64,000 nucleotides of DNA from Monomorium pharaonis (GCF_013373865.1 NC_050471.1:27127176-27191175), one strand, 5' to 3'; positions 23,223 to 35,644 are shown, counted from the first letter of the stretch. Made by a program: numbers and translations. Notes: generated from the sequence alone by a model not told the origin.

Positions 23223-23811
23223 GGGGCTCGATTCTTGAATTCATTCGCAAGAAAACGTATGCGCAAATACCCGCTCTAACAGAAAAGTTGCAAGTTTATT
23301 GGTTAAAAGTCATACGATAGCCAATAAATTTTCAACTTTTCTGTAAGAACAGAATTTGCGAATACGTTTCTCTTGCAAATGAATTCAAGAATCGAGCCCC
23401 TGGAAAAAGAGAAAGTGAAGATGTCGAGTGCGAAAAGTGCAAATAACGCGAACAGGGGCTCGATTCTTGAATTCATTTGCAAGAGAAACGTATTCGCAAA
23501 TTCTATTCTTACAGAAAAGTTGAAAATTTATTGGCTATCGTATGGCTTTTAACCAATAAACTTGCAACTTTTTTGTTAGAGCAGGTATTTGCGCATACGT
23601 TTTCTTGCGAATGAATTCAAGAATCGAGTCCCTGGGGCTCTATTCTTGAATTCATTCGCAAGAGAAACGTATTCGCAAATTCTGATCTTACAGAAAAGTT
23701 GGAAATTTATTGGCTATCGTATGGCTATTAACCAATAAACTTACAACTTTCTGTTAGAGCGAGTATTTGCGTATACGTTTCTCTTGCGAATGACTTCAAG
23801 AATCGAGCCCC
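23223..23811. mobile_element. Three copies of a 178-bp palindromic MITE
   Basis: Copies at 23223-23400, 23455-23632 and 23634-23811. Each begins ggggctcgattcttgaattc (or gggctctattc) and ends in its inverse, gaattcaagaatcgagcccc (one base changed in two copies). The whole element is close to palindromic, with arms of about 80 bp. Copy 2 and copy 3 are in the opposite orientation to copy 1, judged by the asymmetric centre (ggttaaaagtcatacgatag against ctatcgtatggcttttaacc). There is no coding capacity. Transposition by a related active element is inferred. Confidence 0.88.
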
Positions 23812-23869
23812 TGGTCCATTAAAATACTCAAAGCCACCGCCCAGACTTCTGCATAACACATAATGCATA

Positions 23870-23944
23870 AGAGAATTAACCAATCAGAGGTCTTTATTTC
23901 TATCTTGGAGAGAGAAATAGACGACTCTGATTGATTAATTCTCT
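23870..23944. mobile_element. Short fold-back element
   Basis: The arms agagaattaaccaatcagag and ctctgattgattaattctct are inverse with one mismatch, extended inward by tttctatctt / agaaatag. It is flanked by GCATAA-rich sequence that recurs up to 25020. Probably a small MITE or its remnant. Confidence 0.6.
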
Positions 23945-24081
23945 TGCCAAAATAACATAAGCTGCAATAACATAATTATAGCATAAGAGCTCTAAGCCAA
24001 TAAGCATCTTATGAATATCAATATGGCAACTTTATGCTGGGAATTGATTGGTTCAACGGTCTTATGCTATGTTTATGTAGC

Positions 24082-24245
24082 TTAGGCCCGGTTCCACAAT
24101 TTACGGTTAAATTAACTGGCCGATTATTCCATTGGAATTGACCAATCGTATTTGTTAATTTTGTTTAACGACAAATACGATTGGTCAATTTCAATGGAAT
24201 AATTGGCCAGTTAATTTAACCGTGAGTTGTGGAACTGGGCCTTAG
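24082..24245. mobile_element. Palindromic MITE with TTA flanks
   Basis: The left end ttaggcccggttccacaat is mirrored by the right end gttgtggaactgggcctta. The arms extend inward for about 70 bp (ttaaattaactggccgatta against taattggccagttaatttaa). The TTA at each end fits the 3-bp TWA target duplication of PIF/Harbinger-type elements, so a non-autonomous Harbinger MITE is the best inference. Confidence 0.72.
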
Positions 24246-24294
24246 AGTGCGTTCGATTACGAATACTGGCCTTAGGCCGCCGCACAAACTTTTT

Positions 24295-24562
24295 AGGCTT
24301 GAGGTTTGTTTTTTATTCCTGCACTGCTGCACTAGTACAATAAGTTAAAATGAGAAAAAATATATTTGCTTAAGGCCACAATGCCAGGCAACAAGCAATA
24401 GGAATAGGAAATAAAGAATGAGAGAAAAAGAGAAGATCTTTTCTCTTTCTTTTTCTCTCTTTCATTATTTCTGTTTCTATTGCCTGTTGCTTGACATTGT
24501 GTTTAGGCCCTTATTCTAGCTTACTGCACCAGTGTAGCAGTGCAGCAACAAAGAACAAGCCT
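24295..24562. mobile_element. Fold-back element interrupted by another
   Basis: The outer arms are aggcttgaggtttgtt ... ctgcactgctgcactagt at the left and the inverse set (gtagcagtgcagcaacaaag, aacaagcct) at the right. Between them sits a second palindromic element at 24370-24512, so the outer element was present first. Confidence 0.7.
24370..24512. mobile_element. Inner palindromic MITE nested in the previous element
   Basis: It starts ttaaggccacaatgccaggc and ends gcttgacattgtgtttaggc then ccTTA. The arms run through caacaagcaatagg / ctattgcctgttgc and a polypurine/polypyrimidine centre around agatct. TTA flanks again suggest a Harbinger-type target site. Confidence 0.72.
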
Positions 24563-24581
24563 TTGCATAACATCTTTCACG

Positions 24582-24637
24582 TCCAATCAAAACATCCATT
24601 ATATTTTATCATAATAAAAAGGGACGTTTTGATTGGA
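24582..24637. repeat. Short inverted repeat
   Basis: tccaatcaaaacatcc at the left is mirrored by gggacgttttgattgga at the right, with an AT-rich centre. Probably a remnant of another fold-back element. Confidence 0.6.
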
Positions 24638-24690
24638 AGCGAAGAATGACGCGCGCGTGATACGTTCAGTGAAAACGTATCCTTAATTAT

Positions 24691-24890
24691 GTCCGATTTC
24701 TTCACTTCTCGATAAAGTTATCCGGAGAATTAATCTCAAGTTTAATCAATCACGTGCATGGAGCTGGTAGTTTATCTCCTGGATAATTTTAACCGCAAGA
24801 TAAATGAACGTGAAGAAATCGGGCAATAGTAGTTTATCTCCTGGGTAATTTTAACCGCAAGATAACTGGACGTAAAGAAATCGGGCATTA
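24691..24890. mobile_element. Fold-back element with a duplicated right arm
   Basis: The left end gtccgatttcttcact matches in inverse the sequence gtgaagaaatcgggca at the right. The right arm occurs twice in tandem (24767-24828 and 24829-24890; period 62 bp), each copy running from gtagtttatctcctgg to agaaatcgggca. The duplication arose after the element formed, because only one left arm is present. Confidence 0.65.
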
Positions 24891-25121
24891 ATCGTCTATT
24901 TCCCTAATTCGATTGGTTTTTCTAATTCGATTGGTTGAATTTCTTATGCACTCTGCTTATGAACCAATCAATTTGCTTATGTACATACGTTATGCGTTAT
25001 GCAAAAGTGTGTGCGGGGGCCTTTATAAACTTAAATTCAGGGGTATATAATCTTCCAGCCTGGCAACTCTGCTGACTTTGCATAGTTATTGCACGAATTT
25101 GAAGATAGATGGCGGCGAATA

Positions 25122-25130
25122 GGCGGGAAA
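25122..25130 (-). promoter_or_regulatory. E2F-like site upstream of RFC4
   Basis: ggcgggaaa, read on the other strand as TTTCCCGCC, lies 64 bp before the RFC4 start codon. E2F control of replication genes is well established in animals, and the position fits a core promoter. Binding here is inferred. Confidence 0.55.
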
Positions 25131-25193
25131 GCTCGTGCGAAACTGCGAAGTTGGCGTTGGTTTGGTTAGCGTGCGGTTGAATCGACTGTAAGG

Positions 25194-28100
25194 ATGCACG
25201 CTTTCCTGAAAACTGGAAAACTGGGCGCTCCGGTGGAAGTAAAGAAACCTTCGACTTCGCGAGCCAAAGACAATAGAAAGGATTTGACACCATGGGTAGA
25301 GAAATAGTGAGTGTTCACCGACTAAAATTAACCTAACTTTCGCCCAAGAGCACATCTTGTTATTAAGTTATTTTATCTTTTCTTTCTTCTTTCTGTGAAT
25401 ATTTCTTTTCTAAATTACAATTTTTTTCATTACTTCTTGTCTGCAGCCGACCGCGAAATGTCGACGATATTGTAGAGCAAACTGATGTGGTGAAAGTGAT
25501 ACGACAGGCCATGGAACATGGGGATTTTCCCAACATGCTGTTCTATGGGCCGCCAGGTACCGGCAAGACCAGCATCATCCACGCGGCTGCGAGGCAGATG
25601 TTTGGCAGCATGTACAGAGACAGAATACTGGAATTGAATGCCTCTGATGATAGGGGTATCCAGGTTGTAAGAGAAAAGATCAAATCCTTTGCGCTACGTA
25701 GAGCTAATCCCAATGGACCAGAGTGAGTTTAAGCAGAGTTTTCTTAATTTAATTAATTAAATTAATGCTACAAAGGATCATTGTGATGCTTTTCCATAAA
25801 CCTATCTCTATATATAAGAGCAGTCCCTCAAAACATTATAAAGAATTTATTCAAAAAATAATTTTCACTAGAATATTATGATTATGTGTAATAAAAAGGT
25901 CAAAAGAATTAACACAAAGGATTTTTAGAATGTAAATATAAATTTTATTAATAACGATCTACTTTAATAAAAAATGATTAGAAACATTTTGACTGTATTT
26001 GTCATCCATCTAAAATAAGTATAATAATGTCATATGGTTTGGAAAAAAAATAGGTTGAATAGAATAGTTAAAAAAAAGAATATACGATAGACTAAAATTA
26101 CATCTAAGGTCGAACATGATAAAACTTGTTATGATTATATTTTATATCTTTTAAAAAAGTAAATAAAATTACATTTTTTATCAATATTTTCTATCAATTT
26201 AAATGACTTGTACAAGTATGATAAATTGAATAATTTGTAAAAGTGATGATAAATTATATTCTCTGCAAAATACAACTAACAATAATTTTTTGGAAACTTC
26301 AAATCTTGCATGGCAAAAAAATTAGATAAACAATTTTTCTAGGCAATCTTTTTTGAATATATAATATCTCATTTCTAATGTATTACTCTATTATTGTCGA
26401 GATATTAAAAATTACTTTTGATCAGACACAATGCCAATGATGAACTAGTAAAAGGTCTGATGACTGCAGAATATCAGTGCAATAGATTGTTCAGAAAAAG
26501 GCACAGTTTATTGTTATCAAGAGGTATAATGAAGTTTTTAGAACCTTTTATTGCCAATAAAACAGAAAAATGCTCATAATAGAAGAAAGAAACTACAAGA
26601 TTAGTTATTTCTGAGAAGCATGAGCAAACAATTTCAATTCTCAAATATTCGCGTAAGTCGCATAAATACATATTATCGAGATAGTCGTACATAATCCAAA
26701 AATTTAAATATTACAGCATATATTTATAATAATTTGAATTTTTTTGAAAGTTAAAAATAAAATTTTGAAATGTTTTTTTGTGAATTTATTTTATGAATAA
26801 GAAAATAGAACGATTCAAGTTGATCTGACGCGAATACTTGAAAGTTGATCTCTTTTGAACATCTTGCGCACTATACTGTAGTTTATGATCAAAACGGCAC
26901 AATCTGAGGCATAATGTAATTTTTATTTCATTAGAGTACAAAGATAAAATAATAAAGTAAAATAACGAAAATAACTTTTTATATTTGCAGTGGAAAAAAA
27001 TGTCCACCGTTTAAGATCATCATATTAGACGAGGCGGACAGCATGACCAATGCCGCGCAAACGGCGCTTCGTCGAATTATGGAGAAGGAGTCGCACAGCA
27101 CGCGCTTCTGTTTGGTATGCAATTATCTGTCGCGAATTATCAAGCCGATAGCATCGCGCTGCACCAAGTTCCGATTCAAGCCGCTGAGCGATGAGAAGAG
27201 TATCGCTAGACTCGAATATATATGTAACGAGGAAAATCTGAAGGCCGATAGGAACGTCTTGGAAAAAATCGTTGAAGCGTCGGGTGGCGATTTAAGACAG
27301 GCCGTCATGTGTTTACAGTCGATCACGCGATTGAAGGGAAAAGATTACGAGATCACCGTGGATGATGCGCTCGACGTTATTGGGGTAACTACGTTTCGTA
27401 TAAAAAGTACAGAAATATTTTTATACAACAAGGTTAAATAATTCCAAAATGTGTACATTTATCATTATAGTTAGTTCCCGATGATCAAATTAATACACTC
27501 TGGGAGGCTTGTAAGAAGGGGAATTATAATAATGTTCAAAAGTTACTTGAAAACTTGCTGTTGGAAGGATACCCGGGTTCACAGGTTAATTTTCTTTATT
27601 AAATTAGACATTAAAGATTTTTTTAAATAATAAGTAAAAATGCATTACTTAAATAATTTTGCATTTAATTATATCAATTTTGTTTGATTTTAACTGTTAC
27701 ATTTTAGGTAATTGAACAATTAAACGAGAAAATTATTTTCTCTGATGAACTTACTGACAAACAAAAAGCGATGATCGGCGATGTGCTTGGTGTAAGTAAT
27801 TTTTTATATGCAAAATGTATCAGGCCACCTTTATTTCGGCAATAGTTATCGAAAATTTGAAAAAAAAGTTCATTAGCAAGCCTTACGTGAATTATCTAAC
27901 AGTAGTATTTAGTTTTTCGGAAACTACCAGAAGTAGGGGAAACTTGGATCAAGTTTGAAATTTTTAATGGGAACAGCTCGATTAAAATATCGTTGATTAT
28001 GTTTCACAAATGAATAATTTTTCCTTAAACTTTTTTTATATCACTGTCTTTAAGAAAAATAAGATGTAGGATTATGAGTAAAGCATCGAGTGGGAACGCG

Positions 28101-28382
28101 AAATGAAAATATTTTTAAACGAAATTTTTGGTATTTTAAGCATATGTTCGCATATAAACTTGCATTTTTCTTTACGCATTTATTGATAAATGTGCGTTGT
28201 CAAGCGTTCTTGTACAAGTGATCTGATACGTTCTACATACAACAAAATAATTAAACTGAACGTAAATATAAGAAATGTTTTTCTTTTTTTAGGAATGTGA
28301 TTATAGATTAACAGAAGGAAGCGATGAATTTTTGCAGCTTTTAAACGTGTTCTCTACTATTTTAATGGCATGCAAATTGTAA
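25194..28382 (+). CDS. RFC4: Replication factor C subunit 4, complete, six exons
   Basis: A small ATPase subunit of the RFC clamp loader that opens PCNA and loads it at primer ends during DNA replication and repair (nuclear). Exons: 25194-25306, 25447-25722, 26991-27384, 27471-27584, 27708-27791, 28293-28382; they splice in frame to 356 aa (human RFC4 363). The N-terminus MHAFLKTGK resembles the MQAFLKG start of vertebrate RFC4. The RFC box TPWVEKYRP leads into the AAA+ domain. Walker A GPPGTGKT is at 72-79, Walker B ILDEAD at 141-146 and the SRC arginine-finger motif at 185-187. ELNASDDRGIQVVREK and FRFKPLSD identify the RFC4 branch rather than RFC2, RFC3 or RFC5. The C-terminal collar domain is encoded by exons 4-6. 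A polyadenylation signal follows at 28445. In Drosophila the human-RFC4 orthologue is not the gene named RfC4, so naming follows human usage. Confidence 0.97.
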
Positions 28383-28444
28383 AAAAAAAAGTAATTCCTC
28401 TATAGATTATGATGTATTTATATTCGTAGATTTATGTTATGTAT

Positions 28445-28450
28445 AATAAA
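28445..28450 (+). other. Polyadenylation signal of RFC4
   Basis: AATAAA, 62 bp after the RFC4 stop codon, followed by T-rich and GT-rich sequence (atgttgtgtg) typical of a downstream element. Confidence 0.75.
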
Positions 28451-28939
28451 GATTTTATATATTTTTATATGTTGTGTGATTCATTTACCTATGATATAGT
28501 CCTGTTTTATATCAATGGTCCATATTTAGTTAAAGGTACCACCACGATTTGTTTCTGAATCTAGGGAGATATACATATATTCCTAAATAAACTAGACACC
28601 CCAGCGCTAAAGTTACTAAAAATATTTAAGAACTACAACTCCATGGCCTCCAATTTCACCGGATACGCATCTAAAATAACCCCACACTTCGTTCAGCATT
28701 CAAATCTCCAGTCTCAGATAACAAAACCGCTACCGCGAGCAATCAAACCGCCAAATAATCGCAACGAGCACCGAGAAAACTGTCGGCGCATTCGAAGAGA
28801 GACAACATCGATCGTACAAGTAAAAGTCGTGCCGGCGTCGCCGACGGAAACGTGGCTCTCATCGCGGCCGGCGCCGCCGCCGACGGACGCCGCGCGCTGA
28901 GCGCCACTGGCGCTCTCGGCGTGTAGGGGCGTCGTTGCT
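28451..28939. other. Intergenic region between RFC4 and the catenin-like gene
   Basis: AT-rich up to about 28760, then rising GC to 28939. No coding exon is recognised. An 85-codon open frame at 28643-28900 shows no family resemblance and crosses the composition change, so it is probably chance. The GC-rich end is likely the upstream part of the next gene's promoter. Confidence 0.5.
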
Positions 28940-30663
28940 ACTGCGTGCAATGTGTATCGTGTAGGCGTTGGCGAGGAAGGAGGTGAGAGCCGCGAGACCG
29001 CTGCCGCTCGCTCGCTCTCTCAGGGAGAGGAGACGTGTCGTGTTCGCGCGAGGCGAAGAGAAGGACGAACGCGCCGGAGACGTGCGCGCCCGCGTTCTAC
29101 AGCAGCACCACCAGCAGCAGCCGGTGGGGACTCGTCGTCCCCCCGCGGTGTGGAGATTTTCACGTGCCGTGCTGTGCCGTGCCGTGCCGTGCCGTGGAAT
29201 CAAAGGAATCGTCGTCGTCGTCCCGTCGAGCACGCTCGGCTCCCCCTTTCCCGCACCGAGGGAAAACGAAGGCTCTAACGCCCCTCCCCCCCTTCCTTTC
29301 CCCCCTTTTCCGCCCTCTCTCGCCGTCGTACCTCCGGTGTGCCTCTGGAGCGCCTCTCGTCTCGGGCGCTCCGTCGACACGACGAGCCACGTCTCCACGT
29401 TCCACGACGACGACGTCGTAACGTGGCGTCGGTGTCCCCCCTCCTCCCCTACCCCCGCGCGGTGCTCATCATTGTTATTCTCCGCGAGTGGTGGAAGGTT
29501 CGGGTGGAAGGTCGCCGCCGACGCCTCCTGCCCTTCTCCCCCCCTGCCCCCCTTCCAGCCGCCGTGCGTGCGTGCGAACGGCGTCCCCGTGGTAGTAGTG
29601 TGTCGCGTTGTCGTGAAAGAAGAAAGGGGAACGCGGACGGGAAGGAAGGAAGGAAGGAACGTACGAACGAACGAACGAACTGAACGGGGGGGCGTGAACG
29701 ACGCCCGCCGCCGACGCCGCCGTCGCCGCAGCATCGTCGTCGGTGCGGAGCAACGACAACGTTTGAACGACGACGACGACCGGAGCGGCACGTCGTCGCT
29801 CTCCTCGAGAGATACAGACAGAGGGATATCTCCTTCTCCCTCGCTGGCGTAGAGGTCGTGACTTCCGGAGAGAAAGGAGAGAAAGAGAGAGAGAAAAAGA
29901 GAGAGAGAGAGAGAGAGGGGGGGGATTGCTACTCGCGAAAGCGGAGCGCCGCGAGAAAGGCGTGCTGACCGCGTTCCTCGAGAAGCCAGCAAGCAGGACC
30001 AGCAGCAGCAAAAGGAGGAGGAGGAAGAGGAGGACGGTTGTCCGTGTGAGAGCAGCCCCTCGTGACACTTCCTGACGTTCCTCGGAGAGCTCGTCAGTCT
30101 CGCGACGGTCGCGTCGCTCTATTGTCGCTTCCACTTCGCCTCCGGACAGAACAAAAAAAAAAAAAAAAAGGAGAAAGAGGCAAGAATAGAAACGAAAACG
30201 GCGGCATGTTCCCGTTGAGAGGAGAACGTTGAACGGGGAAGAGGGAGAAGGAGGAAGGTGTCGAGCGCAAGCCTCCCGCGAGAGAGGGATGTTCGGCGCC
30301 CTGAGGAAAGATCCGACCGGCGAAGCGGGCGGCTAGCGGGAAAGGAGAAAGAGCAAGCGAGTGCGTCCGCACCTAAATCCTCCCCCCCCCCCCCCCAGTG
30401 CCTGGCTGTCACTCGTCTTTCACTCGGCGGAAGAGGACTCGGGGGAGCAGCCGGCGGCGGCTCCATGTGCGCGCCGTGAGGAAGCGCGCGTGGCACTCTC
30501 TTCTGACAGGATCTCGTCTCGTGGAGGACAAAGGCGTGGATGGTGGTACCGGCGGGATACTCGCGGGACCACTCGAGGACGACGGTAACGGGTGTCACGG
30601 CCGCCGATACGTGGAATGTGACGGGCGACGTCGCGCGCGTAGTGGCAGCGAGTCGTAGAAAAG
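28940..30663 (+). promoter_or_regulatory. CpG-rich promoter and long 5' leader exon of the catenin-like gene
   Basis: About 1.7 kb of strongly GC- and CpG-rich sequence. It contains simple repeats: CAGCAG near 29101-29120, a GCCGT pentamer run at about 29168-29195, GGAA/GAAC runs at about 29640-29680, GA runs at about 29877-29920, an A run near 30150 and a C run near 30383. It ends at a good 5' splice site, AAG|gtaggt, after 30663. The only open frames are Arg/Ser/Pro-rich low-complexity translations on both strands, as expected of GC-rich untranslated sequence. The link to the coding exons at 62487 onward is by strand, order and the absence of another gene between. The transcription start is not located and upstream ATGs are present. 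Confidence 0.5.
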
Positions 30664-31639
30664 GTAGGTGAGCAACTCCTCTGGGGGGAGAGGCGGCGCT
30701 CCGGATATACCCGCACGCCGCGGCGCGTATACATCGTGCGTGTATGTGTGCGTGTGAGTAAGAGAGAAGAGAGAGAGAGAGAGAGAGAGACATGCGGCGC
30801 GCCGCGCTGCGCGGGGCGAGCGGTTGGCAGCTCGGGGATCCCGATTGGCCGCTACGCTACTACGCTCGAATTCCAGATCCCCTGAGACTCGCGGATATAT
30901 ACCGAGTGTACCGCGCCGAGTTTTCGCGTATTCCCTTTGAGAACCGCGGAGCAGTCGCGTGGAGTCCGCGACGACTCCTCTCGGCGCGGCCGGCCGGCTC
31001 CCCCTCTCCCTCTTCTCCTCTCTCCTCCCCTCCGCGCGGTGACGAGCAACGCGGAAACTCGCGCCGCCGCTGCTTCTGGCTCAAGGAGGTCCCAGCATCG
31101 AACTTCCTGTGGTTGATAAACGGTTTATCTTCTGGAAATTATGTGAAATGCTTAATACGAACATAATCGCGAGTATTAAGCTTTTGTGTACGTTGTTAAA
31201 TGTTCTATAAATGGCAAATCAAAAGTTATAATAGAAACAAAAGGCATTATTACTATTATATCTTAAAAATGAAATATAATTTGCGAGAAAAGTAGTACAA
31301 ATTAACACCTTATGTCATAAATTTGCCGTATTTTTATTCATTACATCGAATATATATATCGTTTTGTTAATGTTAAATTTTGTAGCATTGCATTATTTAA
31401 GAACTGGTAACGTTTGTCCATGTCAGTAGCCACGCGTCCAGTTGACAAATATTCTTGCTTCTCTTCATCGAAAAAGATAAATTCATCTCAAACAGTACGG
31501 TGAATTTATATGAAACTTTAAATATTTAATGAGAATCTTAAATATTTACTTTGTAATTATGATAGCAATTTTATATTTTTCTGTCTTATATGCAAATGAC
31601 TCAAATTAAGAGAAAATATATACAAGATAAGATTTTACA

Positions 31640-31745
31640 TATATATGTGTGACATATACGTAATATATGTGCTATATGTAAAATATTTAATATATGTACT
31701 ATATATTACTATATATGTATATGTATATGTAAAATATGTAATATA
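31640..31745. repeat. TATATG/TAATAT simple-sequence stretch
   Basis: Loosely repeated atatatgt, gtaaaatat and ctatat words. Low-complexity, non-coding. Confidence 0.6.
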
Positions 31746-34700
31746 TGATAAAATTCTATGTGTTTAAAATTAAATATCTTCAAAACGATATGGTAGTAAA
31801 TGAATTTTTTCTATAAATATATAAATAACTTTCAAAAATTTTTTATACACGTATTACAGATCTGATATCTTATTAAACGCTAGAATTTCCTTAATAATAA
31901 AGAATACTTTAAGAATCGAATACGTGTGGAGAAAGGAATGTTTACATTAGTTTATCCTTCGACTTTGTGCGCATAGAAAAAAAAGAGTATTCTTGCTTTG
32001 AGAGTATTCTCTTCATTTTCAAAACGTTAAATACTGAATGAGATTACGTTAAACAGAAACAATTTTTGCTTACGTGAAGAAAGTTTGTATAAGAAAGGCA
32101 CTGGACAGAAAATAATATCTGCAAATCAAGAATGAGGATATTTTAATACTATTATCAAAACAATCATATATTTGTGCTCTTTAGATGACTATTTAATATT
32201 GAAATATAAGGTTTTACTGAAATTTAAGATTATCAAATTCGTTAAAGAAAAGTGAATAATATAAGATTATAATTTCTTGTTTCTGTACATGAAACAAGGG
32301 TTGTTAAACAGAATACATTAGCTTGAACTTGATATTAATGTCTTAATACACTTTGGAGGGAACTTGCGTTTCAACAAGGAAAAAAATATATGTCTAACAT
32401 AGAATTTCAGATTCTATAGTTATTTTTCACTCAAATTTCTCAAATTTTATGTTCATTAAATTTTGATCGACCAAATTTTATTAGACTCCATTGCGAGAGA
32501 AGGAATCAAGAGATTCTTTCTCTAGTTAAAATTATGATGAAAATTATAATATTTCTTAATCGTTCGACTTTTCCTCGAGATATCCTTAGAATGTCTCGTG
32601 AATATTGCATCTTCTCGCTTCACAGACTTCAGCCGAAATTCTTGCATATTTAAAGCCTTAAATCCTTTTCTAGTAGTATCTCCTCTTTTTTTTTATCTTT
32701 CGTTCTCTGTGGATATTCAGGCGTCTCTAAACGCTTCGATCACTCGAGCCTTTGGCCTTTGAATCCTTCCAAATTAAATAAGGATCCATCGTGCAATACC
32801 AAATCTGGAGTCTATAGCTCCCCTTTTGTGTAACACACATGCGCATATTCTCTCTCTCTCTCTCTCTCTCTTTTTCACACAATAGCATTTTGCTTGCAAT
32901 TGGTCGCCCCGAATCCCCCCCTTTTTCAGTTATAAAATGAAACTAGAACGTACGTACGAGCGTTTCGAAAATAGTCGTACTCGTCGATCGATTTTCACGT
33001 GCATTTTACGCGACCCCGGTCGCGCGCCGCGTGTTTCACTTCATGAATGATTACCACGAGATTCGGCATTATTTGCATTATCCATTTACGCGGGGGGGGG
33101 GGAGGGGAGGCCGACCAATCGGCGGTGGGCCAATTCGATTAATTATGTTACGCTGATGAGGCCGTTCGTCGCCGGGGTCCACGATCGACTTCGCCAGGTG
33201 GTGAAAGAGCCAACGGGTCTTTGAACTCCTGCGTGATCACTCTCGAATTAGATCTCCACGCCACCGGCGTTATGCACAGACGAATAATAATCGACTGTCG
33301 TTCACGACGAACGGACGGACGGGTCATATTTTAACCGAAAGTAAATTACGCTCTCGCGTTAATTAACCCCCCCCCCCCTCCCTTTCCCCGTAATGTATTC
33401 CGGTGCTATAGAGGGATGCACGTACGGCCGCACGCCACAGGATTATCAATAGAATTGATCACTGATAAATGTGTAATAAAAATTAAAATGCGTGCGCGGA
33501 TTCATTTATTTACTTTTTATTCGAGGGATGTTTTTCGATTTGTAAAATACGAGAGAATAAAAGAGACGGTCGGCAGAGGAGGAATGAACGGGGGGAAAAA
33601 TCTTTATTCCAATTGAATATTTTTAAAAACAAATTAATCGTACCACGCGGAGGGGGGCGGTTTCTAAAATCGTACAGGACGATTTCCACAATAATCCTCG
33701 GCGTTTCCACATAGTCGATCTCAATCGCGGCGCCAATTAACCGTTAAACGTTTTACGCAAATCCCGCATTTGATCCAATTACGGGGGATACGCGGCGAGA
33801 AAGAATCGCAGTTTGCAAATTTGTAAACTGCGCGTTTAATTTAATAATAGGCACGTATACGCGTGGCTTCCTTATAATTAAATGCAACCGACGACAACGG
33901 GCGTCGCGGTCTCCCCCCCCCCTCCCTCGGGGGGGAACGCGCGCGAGAGGAAGAGAGTGCCGTCGCAACGACGATGACGCCGAGACGGAAACGGCACTCG
34001 TAAGAATCCACGGAAAACGAACTTCGTCTTCCGCGTCTTATCAGACGAAAGTGCGTCGTCGTACGCGCAGCGGGGATCGATAACGAAGCCGAGGCGTATT
34101 TATCCCCGAGAGCAAGCGAGTCCAGACCCGGCGCGCCGCGATAAAGCTCGGAAGTTAGTGTCTTTTATCTCGGGAGGAGAAAGAGAGAGAGGGAGATTCC
34201 CCTCTTCTAGTGCGCTTTCCACTTTTCGTGCTTCTAATTAAGCCGCGGTCGCGCCGAGAGAAGTACAAGCCGGAAATAGAAAATTAGAGCGCGCCGCCGC
34301 CGACGCCGACGTCGTGCGGCCGTGCGGGATTCGAGACCGCCTCTTCGGATTTGAAAAATCCTACCGGCGTCGTCACACGGATGAAAAATTCACCGAAAGG
34401 TCACCGGAAAACCCCCCGGGAGGAATCCAACTATAAATATCTTATTGTAGAATCAGGATCTTAAAGTATATGAAATATGTTGTATAAATCCACAATTGAA
34501 GTTTGCCGAGCGTATTAAAACTTGGACGTAGGGAAGTTTTTCCAATTTCTAGAATCAACGAGATTTCATCTACCTAGTACGCGGGGGACGTTCGGAAAAT
34601 TCGCGAATCAAGATACTCGGATGTGCAGATTAAAACTAAAAGGGATGAGAAAAAAATAACCCCAAGCGAAACTTGCGTAAGAAGGCACGGATGTTAAATT

Positions 34701-35640
34701 AAAAATATTATCAAATTAATAGAACGTTACGAGTCTTCATCAGTTAACGAACTTATTAAGTTCGTAATGAGGAAAAATGTTACAACCGCGAGATAAAGTC
34801 CAATAAGCGCGAAAATAAATTAAACCTGAAATCAACACTCTGAAACACCGCGAACTGAAAACGATAAGAGGCTGCATCAGAACTGTTAAATAAATAACGA
34901 AATTGTAAATTGTTAAAAAAACTCGGACAACATAAGACGTTTGTCTGCAATTTCTTGATCTCTCCTCTTTAATTTTTTTTTTTAAATTTCGCTACAGCAA
35001 GAGAGCACTAAAAATTAAGTAAAATAATTACCTGTAAATTTTTATTTCTAACAAAATGATTTGATATGAGGATTTAAAGCTGGCCGATCACAAACCACGT
35101 TTGGACAATTGCATGTTCACGAGGTGTAGTAGAAATTAATAATGACACGTGACCAGTCGTTTAAACGTTATCTCTGATTGACTAGCCGTATCTCAAAAAC
35201 TAACTGCTTGTCCCGTCCAATATTTTAGAAATTAATTTTTGAGGTCATTTTACGAAGAAAAGCCCTCGTGAAGCTCATACAGTCTCAAAGGTCTCGTGTG
35301 AAAGGTGGCGTATTACCTTCATTTTTTACCTTCCAAAGGCTTCCGTCCATTGACAATTTCGGGACAGTAATGCTCTAACTTATAGACCCAAACCTCTACA
35401 TGGCATTGAGACGGCGACTACAGATAAAAAATAAAAGTAATACAATGGCATAATACCTGGCCAGTCTGCAGACCCGAGTTTTCGGAAGGAACCTCTTTCC
35501 GTGTAGAAACTATTAATAAAAAAGAATCGATAATTTCACAGAATGTTTAACCCATCCAAAGCGAGGTCTTTGAGCTCATACGTTCGTACGTGTGTAAGAA
35601 TTTTTCTTCATAAAAAATAAACTTAAAAATCACATATAAA

Positions 35641-35644
<4 letters not shown>

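Noticed and set aside
24246..24300. GTTCGATTAC word resembling a tRNA B box
   Set aside because: No A box or cloverleaf stems upstream; it sits between MITE ends.
28859..30134. Long open frames (up to 377 codons) on both strands of the GC-rich leader
   Set aside because: Low-complexity Arg/Ser/Pro/Thr translations on opposite strands over the same simple repeats, with no family resemblance. GC-rich DNA has few stop codons, so chance explains them.
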